A stretch of 64,000 nt of DNA from AAA044-D11 sp009705075 (GCA_965268675.1 OZ254179.1:868001-932000), one strand, 5' to 3'. Counted from the first letter of the stretch, positions 17,330 through 26,695 are shown. Translations and numbers: made by a program. Notes: generated by a model not told the origin, from the letters alone.

Positions 17330-17767
17330 TTAACCCTCTAGTTTGGCTTTTAACTGGCTCAGTGCAAGATCGATTGTTGAGCGTTCAGCTTTCTGTCGCA
17401 TCATTGCAGGTACAGGCATCGAAAGTGCGACCGTTAATTCATAACTTACCGTTGTTGTGTCATCGCCATTATCGCTCAACTTATAGGCGCCAGACATCTC
17501 GGTAAGTAAATCTGCGTCATCTAGTGAGAAGGTAATTTCATTTGGCGACTTACTCCAGTCATAATCCAATGTGACTCGGTCTTTCATAACTCCGGCATCA
17601 ATCGAAATCTTCGCCTTCGTTGCACGTCCACTCTCGTCTTTACTCTGGACTTCTACGCTCTTAATGGCACTTGACCAGCTTGGGTAAGAAGCGAGGTCGG
17701 TTAGAACTTCGGCAACCTCCGAAATCGGCGCTTCAATAACGGTTGAATTCTTAGAAATATCGCTCAT
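17330..17767 (-). CDS. SRPBCC-family (polyketide cyclase/START-like) protein
   Basis: A 145-residue single-domain protein with the START/Bet v 1-like fold pattern. It opens with a strand (NSTVIEAPISEVAEVLTDLA), has the YPSWSSAIKSVEV segment near residue 30, and ends in a long helix. Such proteins bind a hydrophobic ligand in a cavity; the ligand is not known. Actinobacteria often carry a member next to the ROK kinase and the acyl-CoA ligase, as here. It is divergent from the ligase gene across 73 bases. Confidence 0.85.
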   Translation of the reverse strand: MSDISKNSTVIEAPISEVAEVLTDLASYPSWSSAIKSVEVQSKDESGRATKAKISIDAGVMKDRVTLDYDWSKSPNEITFSLDDADLLTEMSGAYKLSDNGDDTTTVSYELTVALSMPVPAMMRQKAERSTIDLALSQLKAKLEG

Positions 17768-17840
17768 GCCCCAAGGTTACCCGTAAATTCTGGCCCAGAC
17801 CTCTACCAAAAACGTCCAACTCGGCGATAGCGTTCGCCTC

Positions 17841-19625
17841 ATGGATCAATACACCGTCCCAGCAATTATTCCTCCTGCGACCTCCGGAAATCTCTCCGAC
17901 CTTGTTGCTAATCGCGCGAAAAATGAACCAGATCGGATAACGCTCTCCCGGCCTCTCGGCGAAGGTTGGCAAGGGGTTAGCGCGAAAGAATTTGAAGGCG
18001 AAGTAATAGCAGTAGAGAAAGGTTTGATTGCCGCAAATATCAACCTTGGTGATCGCGTCGCGATTATGGCTAAGACGAGATATGAGTGGACCGTACTTGA
18101 CTTTGCAATTTGGTATGCCGGAGCAGTCTCTGTTCCAATTTATGAGACTTCAAGTTCAGAACAAGTTGAGTGGATTTTGGCAGACTCAGGTGCTGTGGCA
18201 ATTATTGTTGAAACTCCACAGCATCGCGAAGTTGTAAACCCAGTGATTACTGCAGCATGCAAATCGATTTGGACTATTACAGATGGTGCACTTGATGAAA
18301 TTACTAATCTCGGCAGCAAGATTTCAGATAGCGAAGTAGAAAATCGGAGGAACCAACCAACTCCTGATTCACTTGCCACTCTTATCTACACCTCAGGTAC
18401 AACCGGAAAACCAAAAGGAGTGCAATTAACACACGGCAATTTCCTCTCCGAATGTGGGAATGTTGTCCAAGGCGCAAGTGATCTCTTTCTAAAACCTGGT
18501 GGATCAACACTTCTGTTTCTCCCAGTCGCACACGTCTTCGGTCGCATGGTTGAAGTTGGTGCAATTACCGCAGGACTTCATCTGGCACATTGCGGTGACA
18601 TAACTAGGTTGGCAGCAGATCTTGGAACCTTCAAGCCAACATTCGTACTTGCCGTTCCTAGAATTTTTGAAAAGATTTACAACGGGGCCGAAGCTAAAGC
18701 AGATGCTGCGGGCAAGGGCGCAATCTTCCGCAAGGCCGCTGATGTTGCCATTGCATATAGCGAGGCTCAAGATTCAAAGAAAATGAACGTAGGTTTACTT
18801 TTAAAGCATACGATTTTTGACAAGCTGGTTTATTCCAAAATCCGCGCTGGAATGGGCGGAAGAGTTGAAGCTGCAATTTCAGGTGGCGCTCCCCTTGGTG
18901 CGCGTTTGGGTCATTTCTACCGTGGCGCTGGTGTGAATATTTTGGAAGGGTACGGTCTTACTGAAACTACAGCAGGCGCAACGCTAAATCTTTCAACCGC
19001 ACAGAAGGTTGGTTCTGTTGGCCGCCCTCTTCCAGGAACAACAATAAAAATTGCTGAAGATGGCGAAGTCCTAATAAAAGGCGCCATTATTATGAATGGC
19101 TACTGGCAGAACGAGGCAGCTAATAACGAATCGTTCACAAGTGACGGCTTCTTCAAAAGTGGAGACCTTGGAACAATCGATCATCAGGGATTTCTTGCGA
19201 TTGTTGGAAGAAAGAAAGAGTTAATAGTTACTTCTGGCGGTAAAAATGTTGCGCCAGCAGTTCTTGAAGATCGAGTTCGGGCACACCCTCTTGTTAGCCA
19301 GTGCATGGTGGTTGGCGATAACAAACCATTTATTGCTGCGTTAGTTACGATTGATCCAGATGCTATAAAGAGTTGGATAACTGCAAATAAGAAAGATGGC
19401 GCAAGTATTGCGGCACTTACTAAAGACCCAGATTTAATTGCGGTAATTCAAACGGCAATAGATGAGGCGAATAAGGCAGTAAGTCGGGCAGAATCGATTC
19501 GCAAATTTACTATCTTGCCAAGTGATTTCACTATCGCAGGTGGTCAACTAACTGCCAAACTCTCCGTAAAGCGGCATGTGGTCGCCCAAGAATTTGCAGA
19601 GGAAATCGAAGCGCTCTTTCAGTGA
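17841..19625 (+). CDS. Long-chain fatty-acid-CoA ligase (AMP-dependent)
   Basis: A 594-residue adenylate-forming enzyme that activates fatty acids to acyl-CoA through an acyl-AMP intermediate. The ATP loop is YTSGTTGKPKGVQLTH, followed by EGYGLTETTAG and then SGDLGTIDHQG and GRKKELIVTSGGKNV near the hinge. The FAA1-like architecture (LTHGN, then LPVAHVFGRM) indicates a long-chain substrate. It could supply the fadA-fadB pair further along or phospholipid remodelling. Its stop codon overlaps the GTG start of the LuxR-type gene (GTGA), so the two are coupled. Confidence 0.92.
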   Translation: MDQYTVPAIIPPATSGNLSDLVANRAKNEPDRITLSRPLGEGWQGVSAKEFEGEVIAVEKGLIAANINLGDRVAIMAKTRYEWTVLDFAIWYAGAVSVPIYETSSSEQVEWILADSGAVAIIVETPQHREVVNPVITAACKSIWTITDGALDEITNLGSKISDSEVENRRNQPTPDSLATLIYTSGTTGKPKGVQLTHGNFLSECGNVVQGASDLFLKPGGSTLLFLPVAHVFGRMVEVGAITAGLHLAHCGDITRLAADLGTFKPTFVLAVPRIFEKIYNGAEAKADAAGKGAIFRKAADVAIAYSEAQDSKKMNVGLLLKHTIFDKLVYSKIRAGMGGRVEAAISGGAPLGARLGHFYRGAGVNILEGYGLTETTAGATLNLSTAQKVGSVGRPLPGTTIKIAEDGEVLIKGAIIMNGYWQNEAANNESFTSDGFFKSGDLGTIDHQGFLAIVGRKKELIVTSGGKNVAPAVLEDRVRAHPLVSQCMVVGDNKPFIAALVTIDPDAIKSWITANKKDGASIAALTKDPDLIAVIQTAIDEANKAVSRAESIRKFTILPSDFTIAGGQLTAKLSVKRHVVAQEFAEEIEALFQ

Positions 19626-20170
19626 AAACGGCTCGTGCCCTACATGACGAGATAAGTAAAGAACTATCGGAGATCGGTAATAAATTAGATTCGGCGGCCG
19701 GTCGAACCGCCGTATCACCCGAATTTCGTAGCGCCCTGCGAACTCTCCGCTCACATGTCTCTTCTCTTTGCGATCTACTAAATGGTGAAATCCCATTTGA
19801 TGACGAAGCTTCAAAGGTAATTTTCTCAATTGAAATAAGACGAGAAATTTCTGCCATAAATATCGCTCTGGCTGGGATTGATGAGTCTGATGAACTTCTA
19901 GGTGAACTCCGGGAATTGCTTAACTTTCCAAAATATTTCTTAGATGAGGGTAAAAAGGTAAGTAAATTAATTACACCACTTACCAGGCGCGAAAAGGAGG
20001 TGCTTGCGCTATTGCCTCGAGGAATAACTGCTAAAGCTATGGCGAGTGAGTTATTTCTAACAGAGGCAACCATTAAGAGTCACCTCGCATCTATCTACCA
20101 AAAGTTTGAAGTAGTCAATAGAACACAAGCAATTGCTATTGCAATCGAGTACAAATACTTATCCTTCTAG
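19622..20170 (+). CDS. LuxR-type HTH regulator
   Basis: A 182-residue protein. The C-terminal part (about 118-180) is a clear LuxR/GerE helix-turn-helix: LTRREKEVLALLPRGITAK, then LFLTEATIKSHLASIYQKF. The N-terminal 110 residues look helical and match no receiver domain, so the signal it senses is unknown. The GTG start overlaps the acyl-CoA ligase stop, which suggests that it regulates or reports on that enzyme's pathway (inference). Its last 12 bases overlap the end of the convergent glycosyltransferase gene. Confidence 0.8.
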   Translation: MKTARALHDEISKELSEIGNKLDSAAGRTAVSPEFRSALRTLRSHVSSLCDLLNGEIPFDDEASKVIFSIEIRREISAINIALAGIDESDELLGELRELLNFPKYFLDEGKKVSKLITPLTRREKEVLALLPRGITAKAMASELFLTEATIKSHLASIYQKFEVVNRTQAIAIAIEYKYLSF

Positions 20171-21310
20171 CACCTTTGCAAACTTTGCTCCCCAGAGATC
20201 CCAGTTCCACTCTTCAACTGCCCAATTTCTGCCATTGCTGCCGAGCTCTTCTGCCAATTTAGGATCAGAAAGAAGTTTGATGCAAGCATTAGAAATATCT
20301 TGAACACTTGTGCCATCAACAACTAAGCCGGTTCTATTGTTTTGAACGGCGTCGGGTGCGCCTCCTGAATCTCCGGCTATTACGGGTAAACCGCATGAAC
20401 TTGCTTCCAGATAGACAATTCCTAAGCCTTCAACTTCTAACCCAGCAAGTCTTGATCTTGATGGTCCGACAAATACATCGCCGAGCAGAATGTGATCTGG
20501 AAGTTGGTCATAAGTAACTCGGCCTAACAGGAGAACATCACTCGCTAAGTCGTGTTTTGCAATCAACTTTCGCAAATGCGCTTCCCGTGGGCCAATTCCA
20601 ATTAGCAGAAGAACTGCGCCAGGGATAGCTGTTTTAATCGCCGCCATAGCTTCAATCAACTTATCTTGTCCTTTGCGATGAACTAAGCGGCCAACGCAAA
20701 CAAGTGTTGGTCGATTGGCAATTCGATACTTCTCAACTAAATTCAAAGGCTTTGGCCCTGGTTGGAAGAAGTTGGTAGAGATGCCAGGTGCGATCTGTAT
20801 TAGTTCACATTTTTTTCCAACAGCCTTAGCGATTGCACTTCCGGTAAAACTACCTAAGTAGGTAAGAACATCAGCTGAATTTCCGATTCGGCGAAGTGCT
20901 AGTTTGAAAATCGGCGTTCTCGCCCACCAGACTTCATGGCCATGAGTCAATGCGACTACTCGTTTCGCACCAGCTCTGCGCAAATTTGGCGCCATCAAAG
21001 CTAGTGGCGCTGCCGCCCCAAACCAGATTGTTTCGCATTTATGAATTTGCATTACCGCTTTTACTGCCCTAATAGTGCGAAGCGATGGAAGCAAGACCTT
21101 TGCGCGATCTCGATAAATCACTACGCCATATTTCTTAATGAGCTCTTCATCGAATTCAATATCACCGGCTTGCGACGAGGTATAAATCGCGATTTCTCTG
21201 CCATTTAATTTGGCAAGTAAGCCAAGGATGAAAGTTTCAATTCCGCCAGATCTTGGCCCCAAATCATTGGTGACAAGCAATATCTTGCGGACGTTAGAGA
21301 CGACGGGCAC
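20159..21310 (-). CDS. GT4 glycosyltransferase, PimB-like mannosyltransferase
   Basis: A 383-residue GT-B glycosyltransferase of family 4. The N-terminal loop DLGPRSGGIETF, the VGRLVHRKGQDKLIEA segment that starts the second domain and the late EASSCGLPVIAGDSGG acidic motif are all typical. The closest actinobacterial relatives are alpha-mannosyltransferases of phosphatidyl-inositol mannoside synthesis (PimB type); that substrate is inferred. The GTG start lies 17 bases inside the end of the upstream NlpC/P60 gene, so both are likely translated from one mRNA and act at the envelope. Confidence 0.85.
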   Translation of the reverse strand: MPVVSNVRKILLVTNDLGPRSGGIETFILGLLAKLNGREIAIYTSSQAGDIEFDEELIKKYGVVIYRDRAKVLLPSLRTIRAVKAVMQIHKCETIWFGAAAPLALMAPNLRRAGAKRVVALTHGHEVWWARTPIFKLALRRIGNSADVLTYLGSFTGSAIAKAVGKKCELIQIAPGISTNFFQPGPKPLNLVEKYRIANRPTLVCVGRLVHRKGQDKLIEAMAAIKTAIPGAVLLLIGIGPREAHLRKLIAKHDLASDVLLLGRVTYDQLPDHILLGDVFVGPSRSRLAGLEVEGLGIVYLEASSCGLPVIAGDSGGAPDAVQNNRTGLVVDGTSVQDISNACIKLLSDPKLAEELGSNGRNWAVEEWNWDLWGAKFAKVLEG

Positions 21311-22313
21311 CGTAGAAACTTAGGGAACCAAAATTCGGGGTAAATGTCATGATTTTTACTCTAGAACCAGGCTTTGGTGCATTGACCATACGTCCCTTAC
21401 TTATATAAATTCCAACGTGAGAGATGTATCGATTGCGACCAAAGAAAACTAAATCTCCGGGCTTCAATTGGCTAAGCGAGACTCGTTTTCCATATCGTGA
21501 CTGAGCTGCAGCCGAGTGAGGCAGTGATACGCCTGCTGCGCCAAATGCCCTCATCGTCAAGCCGCTGCAATCCCAGAGCGTTGGGCCTGCTGCGCCATAG
21601 ACATAGCGATCGCCCATCTGCTTAATTGAATATCTGAGTGCAATTGATCCACGGCCAGAGCCAAGATTTGATTTGGCAGCAAGTGATTTCGATTTTCTCT
21701 GATCAGCATTTTCTTGGTCGTCATTTAACTTAGCAAGTCGGGCACGTTCGGCTTTGGAGAGTGAATTAAATAATTTTTGAGCTTTCGCTAATTTATCTTT
21801 TACCGCTTTTTCCTGTGAGATAAATCTGGCTTGCGCACGTTTTGCTAAAGCCAATTTGTCATTAACAGTTAGTGAAGTTGCGGTCAATCTCTGCTTCGCA
21901 ACGCTGTACTGCTTCAATTGAAGAGATTGCTTTCTTGTTACAGACTCTAAAGAACCTGCTGCTGCGAGAAATAACTTTGGATCAGAGGAGAAGAGAAGTT
22001 CAAGGCTCCGACTCATTGAACCATTCTTGTACTGCTCGTTTGCTATGGCCCCCAAGGAGTTCTTAAATTTTGCAACAGTTGCCGCATCTGCCGCAGCCTG
22101 ACGTTGAACCGATTCTAATTTTCGGGTAAGTGAGGCGTATTCGACCTTCGCTGCCTGCGCTGCTTCTCCTGCAGCTGCAGCTTGCTCTTGAAGAATTCGA
22201 ATTTGATTACGAACATCATTTATAGAGGGCGCTGCTTGGGCAATCGAAATTGGTAGCAGTGAAAGCACCATCGCAGCACCTGTCACCTGCGCAACTGATC
22301 TCAGCAATTTCAT
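21294..22313 (-). CDS. Secreted NlpC/P60 peptidoglycan hydrolase
   Basis: A 339-residue secreted protein of RipA-like design. A signal peptide (about 1-28, ending AQA) is followed by a long coiled coil (about 30-215) and a C-terminal NlpC/P60 domain. The catalytic Cys249 is in WDCSGL and His299 in SHVGIY; the third position appears to be Asn in NAPKPG. Such enzymes cut peptide cross-links in peptidoglycan during division. I chose the ATG at 22313 because it begins the signal peptide directly; the longer frame starts with a TTG 12 codons upstream and adds a polar leader. Confidence 0.9.
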   Translation of the reverse strand: MKLLRSVAQVTGAAMVLSLLPISIAQAAPSINDVRNQIRILQEQAAAAGEAAQAAKVEYASLTRKLESVQRQAAADAATVAKFKNSLGAIANEQYKNGSMSRSLELLFSSDPKLFLAAAGSLESVTRKQSLQLKQYSVAKQRLTATSLTVNDKLALAKRAQARFISQEKAVKDKLAKAQKLFNSLSKAERARLAKLNDDQENADQRKSKSLAAKSNLGSGRGSIALRYSIKQMGDRYVYGAAGPTLWDCSGLTMRAFGAAGVSLPHSAAAQSRYGKRVSLSQLKPGDLVFFGRNRYISHVGIYISKGRMVNAPKPGSRVKIMTFTPNFGSLSFYGARRL

Positions 22314-22379
22314 TCGAGAAGGGTAACCATTGCCCACACTCAAGTTCAAATATTTCGATTCATTTAGGCGAATTCACGC

Positions 22380-22556
22380 TTATTTTGCGAAGCGAAGTGG
22401 CGGAACTAAGCCTTTCTCAGAGAGAACCGAGAGTGCGCTGATTTGATTCTCTGAAATATCACGCTTTGGTGCAGAAGTGATATTGAGTAGTACTGGTACA
22501 ACGCAATCATCACATGAGATGTCGCGCATGGTGCAGTTTTGGCAGTCGATGATCAT
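22380..22556 (-). CDS. Small Cys-rich protein (two CxxC pairs)
   Basis: A 58-residue protein beginning MIIDCQNC. Cys5/Cys8 and Cys15/Cys18 form two CxxC pairs, a likely zinc or redox site, followed by DCVVPVLLNI and a hydrophobic second half. Proteins of this look occur beside NlpC/P60 genes in other Actinobacteria, but I know no function for them. The start was set at the ATG that opens this conserved segment; an ATG ten codons upstream is possible. It is divergent from the reductase gene. Confidence 0.7.
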   Translation of the reverse strand: MIIDCQNCTMRDISCDDCVVPVLLNITSAPKRDISENQISALSVLSEKGLVPPLRFAK

Positions 22557-22598
22557 GTTGAAAATGATAAATCCCGCCACTGACACTACGGTTTGACC

Positions 22599-23153
22599 AT
22601 GAGCGCCAAAGCGAATTTAGTGATGGGAAGCGATGGAAGTACCTCCCTTGGCGGCTCTTCCCGCTCTCTTAGCTCCCCTGCAGATCGTGCACGCTTTCAC
22701 GAACTTAGAGCCCAAGCCTCAGCGATTTTAATCGGTGGCAATACCGCTAGAACTGAGCCGTACGCAAACACTCCAGTGCCACTAGTTGTCATCACCAGGG
22801 TCGGCAATCTTCCAGAAAATTTGCTGGCAAATCCGCTCCTCCACATCTGGGAAATGGACCCGGTTTCAGCAATTCATCGGGCAACTCAAGAATTTGGTGA
22901 AAATATTCTGGTTGAAGGCGGAATCAATTTACTTAAAGAGCTCTTAGTCGCAAACCTAATTTCCGAATTGTTCTTAACGATTAGTGAAAAATCTGGGGGC
23001 GATCATATTTATGATTTAAGTGCTCTGACTCGAGATTTTATAGTTGAATCAAGTGAGAAAATTGAAGGCGAAACTTTCTTAAAACTAGTGAGAAATCAGC
23101 CAATAGAAATTAGTGAAACTCCAGAAACCGCGAGGATAATTCCCAGATACTGA
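22599..23153 (+). CDS. RibD C-terminal/DHFR-like reductase domain protein
   Basis: A 184-residue protein with the RibD_C (dihydrofolate-reductase-like) fold, which in riboflavin synthesis reduces a pyrimidine intermediate. SDGSTSLGGSSRSLSSPADR at the start, then ILIGGNTARTEPY, and later ENILVEGGINLL match the family. No deaminase domain and no other rib genes are present, so it may be a stand-alone NADPH reductase of unknown substrate. The ATG at 22599 was preferred over a TTG two codons earlier. Its last 58 bases overlap the convergent EamA transporter gene. Confidence 0.82.
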   Translation: MSAKANLVMGSDGSTSLGGSSRSLSSPADRARFHELRAQASAILIGGNTARTEPYANTPVPLVVITRVGNLPENLLANPLLHIWEMDPVSAIHRATQEFGENILVEGGINLLKELLVANLISELFLTISEKSGGDHIYDLSALTRDFIVESSEKIEGETFLKLVRNQPIEISETPETARIIPRY

Positions 23154-23935
23154 ACTTTATGAAGGCGCTCATGCAGAAATTTAAATGCAAGTAAAGCTGT
23201 AACAATTGGGAAAAGTGATCCAAAGACCATCGCCACCGAAATCAAACCTTTAGTGGTTGCTACGCCTAAGAGAAGATTCGCGACAAAGTCTGTTGCCCCG
23301 ATAATAAATAGAATCCTTAAATCCGAAACTTTGAACCCGCCGACGGTTTTAAAGCGAATTGCTAGAAAAATACAGAATGAAACAGAAGCTACTCGCATAG
23401 ATGTCATCGTCAAAAGCGAACTTGTCTTTGAACCTTGCGCCATTAGCGCTAACGCAATTCCAAATCCGAGTGCGGCGCCAAGGCCAAAGAGGAGAGGCTT
23501 AATTGGAAGTCCTTTAACGATGTCTGGGCCAGAAGCACAGAATGCGCCAATGATTGCAATCGCCATTCCCACTATTTGTATTGGCGTTGGGCGTTCACCG
23601 GATATGAATGCAAAAGAGAGTGGAATCACCGCACTTAACGTACTGATTGGCGAAACTACTCCCATTCGTCCAGTTGAAAGTCCAGAGTAAAAAGAGACCA
23701 GCCCGAAGAATCCTGCAATTCCTGCACCGACTGCCGGTAAGAAATATCCATCCCATTTCAAATTTGGCGCAATATAAGAACCTGAAGCGAAAACTAAAAT
23801 TAAACCAAGTACTAATCCGAATGCTTGTGAGGCCCCAGTTACGGCGATCGCTTTAAAACGTTTAGCAAGATTTCCACCCAAGAAGTCGGCAGTTCCCCAG
23901 AGAACGCTAGATAGAAGTGCGAGTATCGAAGCCAT
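23096..23935 (-). CDS. DMT-superfamily transporter, EamA type
   Basis: A 279-residue membrane protein with ten hydrophobic helices in two EamA halves. The first begins SSVLWGTADFLGG and the second begins near KPLLFGLGAALGFG, each with the small-residue-rich pattern of the drug/metabolite transporter superfamily. The substrate is unknown. The stop codon falls inside the end of the reductase gene on the other strand. Both reading frames look genuine because each keeps its family pattern close to its end. Confidence 0.85.
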   Translation of the reverse strand: MASILALLSSVLWGTADFLGGNLAKRFKAIAVTGASQAFGLVLGLILVFASGSYIAPNLKWDGYFLPAVGAGIAGFFGLVSFYSGLSTGRMGVVSPISTLSAVIPLSFAFISGERPTPIQIVGMAIAIIGAFCASGPDIVKGLPIKPLLFGLGAALGFGIALALMAQGSKTSSLLTMTSMRVASVSFCIFLAIRFKTVGGFKVSDLRILFIIGATDFVANLLLGVATTKGLISVAMVFGSLFPIVTALLAFKFLHERLHKVQYLGIILAVSGVSLISIG

Positions 23936-24015
23936 TGGAGGAGGTTAATGCAGAGAACCGCAAAAGTTGCTCGCGCCTTCCTCAGTTAACACTAGTAACG
24001 CTCTACCCTTTTCTC

Positions 24016-24567
24016 ATGGCCGCGAATTTTGATGTGAATTTCGATGACATAGTGGCCCAAATCCGCTCAATTAAGCCAAGGAGCGAAATTCTTCTAGAAG
24101 AAGTTCCTGCGCCTCAGAAGCTTGCTCCTTTCGCCTTTGCTATGACCGCTGATGTTTTGGAGGATGCGGCAACCGGAAGATTCGTTCTCTTGCATGATCC
24201 AGAAGGTCAAGAAGGCTGGTCTGGGAAATATAGGTGCGTAACTTTCGTAAGAGCGGCAATCGACAATGAGATGGCCGATGATCCAATGCTATGCAATATT
24301 GGATGGACTTGGCTTATGGAATCACTCAAAGCAAATGGCTGTGATTTTTCTTCACCGAGCGGAACAGTTACAAAAGTTGCAAGTGCGTCATTTGGAACTC
24401 TTGAAAATTTAGCAGAAGATAGTGAGTTAGAAGTTAGAGCTTCATGGACTCCAACTTCTGGCGGAAATATTGCGAACCATGTAAAAGCCTGGGTAGAACT
24501 TTTAGAAATGTCAGCTGGTCTTGCACCAATTCCAGAAGGTGTAACCCAGCTAAGTCGCAGTAGATAA
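24016..24567 (+). CDS. DUF3000 family protein
   Basis: A 183-residue soluble protein of the actinobacterial DUF3000 family, whose function is unknown. PFAFAMTADVLEDAATGRFV, then LLHDPEGQEGWSGKYRCVTF, and later the IGWTWLMESLKANG helix are family features. I set the start at the ATG at 24016, where conservation begins; the longer frame adds a basic leader. In many Actinobacteria the gene precedes the RNase D gene, as here: the last base of its TAA is the first base of the next ATG. Confidence 0.85.
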   Translation: MAANFDVNFDDIVAQIRSIKPRSEILLEEVPAPQKLAPFAFAMTADVLEDAATGRFVLLHDPEGQEGWSGKYRCVTFVRAAIDNEMADDPMLCNIGWTWLMESLKANGCDFSSPSGTVTKVASASFGTLENLAEDSELEVRASWTPTSGGNIANHVKAWVELLEMSAGLAPIPEGVTQLSRSR

Positions 24568-25835
24568 TGGCAGAACCACTTCTTGCGCCAATAGGCGGAG
24601 TCCCTGAATTAATTGAAACCCCTGACGCTCTTGCCGAAATGATTTCGCAATTGCAAGCAGGATCTGGGCCAATTGCAATTGATGCCGAACGTGCATCTGG
24701 ATATAAGTACTCAGCTCGGGCTTACCTAATACAAATTAAGCGAAATGGTGGCGGCCTACATTTAATTGATCCAATTGCGGTCGGTGAAACAAAGTATTGG
24801 GACGAGCTAAATAAAACTTTTGCCGATCAAGAGTGGATTATTCATGCTTCAACTCAAGACCTGGCCTGTTTGCGAGAGGTAGGTATAGACCCTCAGATTA
24901 TGTTTGATACTGAACTAGCTGGTCGAATTGCAGGTTGCGAGCGCGTAGGACTCGGGCCCCTAACCGAACAACTTCTCGGTGTAACTCTTGCTAAAGAACA
25001 TAGCGCAGTCGATTGGTCGCTACGTCCGTTGCGCCCGGAATGGTTAAATTATGCGGCCTTGGATGTTGAACTCTTAATCGAACTTAGAAATGAGATTGAG
25101 AAACTCTTAATTGAAAAAGGAAAACTAAAATGGGCGCAGCAAGATTTTGCCGCCATCTTAAAAGCTCCGCCACCACCTCCACGAAAAGAGCCTTGGCGCC
25201 GGGCCTCCGGGATTCATAAAGTACGTGACCTGAAGGCTTTGGCGATAATTCGTGCACTGTGGTTGGCTCGAAATGAATTTGGAAAAGAGATAGATCTTGC
25301 CCCTGGTCGAATCTTTAACGATGAAACTCTTCTTTTAATTGCGACAAAACCACCGAAGGGTTTCGGTGATTTCAAGAAGGCCCTCCTGCGCCGTACTCGA
25401 CTTACTGATATGCCATTTGAGAAATGGTTTCAAATATTTGAAGAAGCTCAAAAGTTAGAGGGCGAAGACCTTCCTAAACTTCGGGTTCCATCTGAAGGCC
25501 TACCGCCAGCAAAGATGTGGCAATCTCGAAACCCACTTGGCTATGCCCGACTTACTCATGCCAGAGCAGCAATAATCGAATGCGCCCTTGCTAATTCGAT
25601 GCCGCCAGAAAACCTGATTTCACCAGAGGCGGTTAGGCGGGTTTGTTGGCCAACTCCCCCAGAAAGCGAATCTGATCGGAAGGCATTTGTCGCAGGCGAG
25701 CTTGCCGAGCTTGGGGCTAGGCCGTGGCAAATCGATCTGGTTATGGCGCCGATTGCGGCTATTTTGGGCGAAATAGAGCCACTTGTGGTGGAAGTTGAAG
25801 CGGCCGAAACCGATCCAATCCCTGAAAGTGACTAA
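24567..25835 (+). CDS. rnd: Ribonuclease D-like 3'-5' exonuclease with HRDC domain
   Basis: A 422-residue DEDD-family exoribonuclease. The first acidic motif is PIAIDAERASGY (about residues 36-47), the second includes HASTQDLACL, and the third is YAALDVELLIEL, which gives the DEDDy set. An HRDC domain (about 215-295) follows, then a second helical region. RNase D trims 3' ends of structured RNAs such as tRNA precursors. It is translationally coupled to DUF3000. An inverted repeat lies just after the stop codon. Confidence 0.9.
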   Translation: MAEPLLAPIGGVPELIETPDALAEMISQLQAGSGPIAIDAERASGYKYSARAYLIQIKRNGGGLHLIDPIAVGETKYWDELNKTFADQEWIIHASTQDLACLREVGIDPQIMFDTELAGRIAGCERVGLGPLTEQLLGVTLAKEHSAVDWSLRPLRPEWLNYAALDVELLIELRNEIEKLLIEKGKLKWAQQDFAAILKAPPPPPRKEPWRRASGIHKVRDLKALAIIRALWLARNEFGKEIDLAPGRIFNDETLLLIATKPPKGFGDFKKALLRRTRLTDMPFEKWFQIFEEAQKLEGEDLPKLRVPSEGLPPAKMWQSRNPLGYARLTHARAAIIECALANSMPPENLISPEAVRRVCWPTPPESESDRKAFVAGELAELGARPWQIDLVMAPIAAILGEIEPLVVEVEAAETDPIPESD

Positions 25836-25838
25836 TTA

Positions 25839-25856
25839 CGCAACATTAGAGTTGCG
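25839..25856. repeat. Perfect 6-bp inverted repeat before FTR1 gene
   Basis: CGCAAC (25839-25844) and GTTGCG (25851-25856) are separated by six bases. There is no T tract in the plus direction, so this is a poor terminator. It lies 32 bases before the iron permease start and could be an operator. It does not look like a DtxR/IdeR box. Confidence 0.35.
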
Positions 25857-25888
25857 AAAATAGGAGACTGGGTTTTAGGCTTCTACTC

Positions 25889-26695
25889 ATGTACAGCACC
25901 TTTCTAATCGCACTTCGCGAAGGCTTAGAGGCCGCATTAATCATCGGAATTCTCGTTGCATATTTAGTGCGATCAAATCAACGCAAGGCGCTACCAAATC
26001 TTTGGGCCGGTGTTGCGATAGCAATAACCGCCAGCTTAGCCTTCGGTGCTTTTTTAACTTTTACATCCACCCAACTTTCCGAGGCCGGGGAACAAATTTT
26101 TGCTGGAACAACTTCACTTGTTGCGGTAATTCTCGTTACCTATATGGTCTTCTGGATGAAGCGCATGGCGCGTGGCTTAAAGAATGAACTACAAAGCAAA
26201 GTTGAGGATGCAATACCGCTAGGCAAAATAGCCTTAATTTCCGCCTCTTTTTTCGCAGTTGCCCGCGAAGGTTTAGAAACTGCGCTCTTTATTTTCTCCA
26301 ACTTTAAAACTATTTCAACTGATTCATCTCCAGTAATTGGTTTAGTGCTTGGACTAGCCGCAGCAGTCGGACTAGGCATCGCAATTTACAAACAGAGCAT
26401 CAAAATTAATTTAGGTAAGTTCTTCACAATTACCGGAATCGCCCTAATTGTTATCGCTGGTGGCGTACTTTCATATGCAGTTCATGAATTCCAAGAGTTT
26501 GGCGCTCTTCCAGGTGAAGATGCTTATGCATGGAATTGGGTCAACGCCAATCCAACAATCACTACCTTGCTTTCAGGAACCGTCGGTATCAGCACGACCA
26601 TCTCCTGGCTTCAGCTCGTAATCTGGGCCGCCTATTTGACCTTCACTCTTCGCGCATATTTGGCTCCGAAGAAAGCTGTTCTGGTTAACTCTTAA
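25889..26695 (+). CDS. FTR1-family high-affinity iron permease
   Basis: A 268-residue membrane protein with seven hydrophobic helices. It carries two REGLE motifs typical of Ftr1/EfeU iron permeases: REGLEAAL at 10-17 and AREGLETALF around Arg126. These acidic helices carry ferric iron in yeast Ftr1 and in EfeU. No EfeO or EfeB partner gene follows; the next gene is a thiolase. It may work alone or with partners elsewhere. Confidence 0.9.
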   Translation: MYSTFLIALREGLEAALIIGILVAYLVRSNQRKALPNLWAGVAIAITASLAFGAFLTFTSTQLSEAGEQIFAGTTSLVAVILVTYMVFWMKRMARGLKNELQSKVEDAIPLGKIALISASFFAVAREGLETALFIFSNFKTISTDSSPVIGLVLGLAAAVGLGIAIYKQSIKINLGKFFTITGIALIVIAGGVLSYAVHEFQEFGALPGEDAYAWNWVNANPTITTLLSGTVGISTTISWLQLVIWAAYLTFTLRAYLAPKKAVLVNS

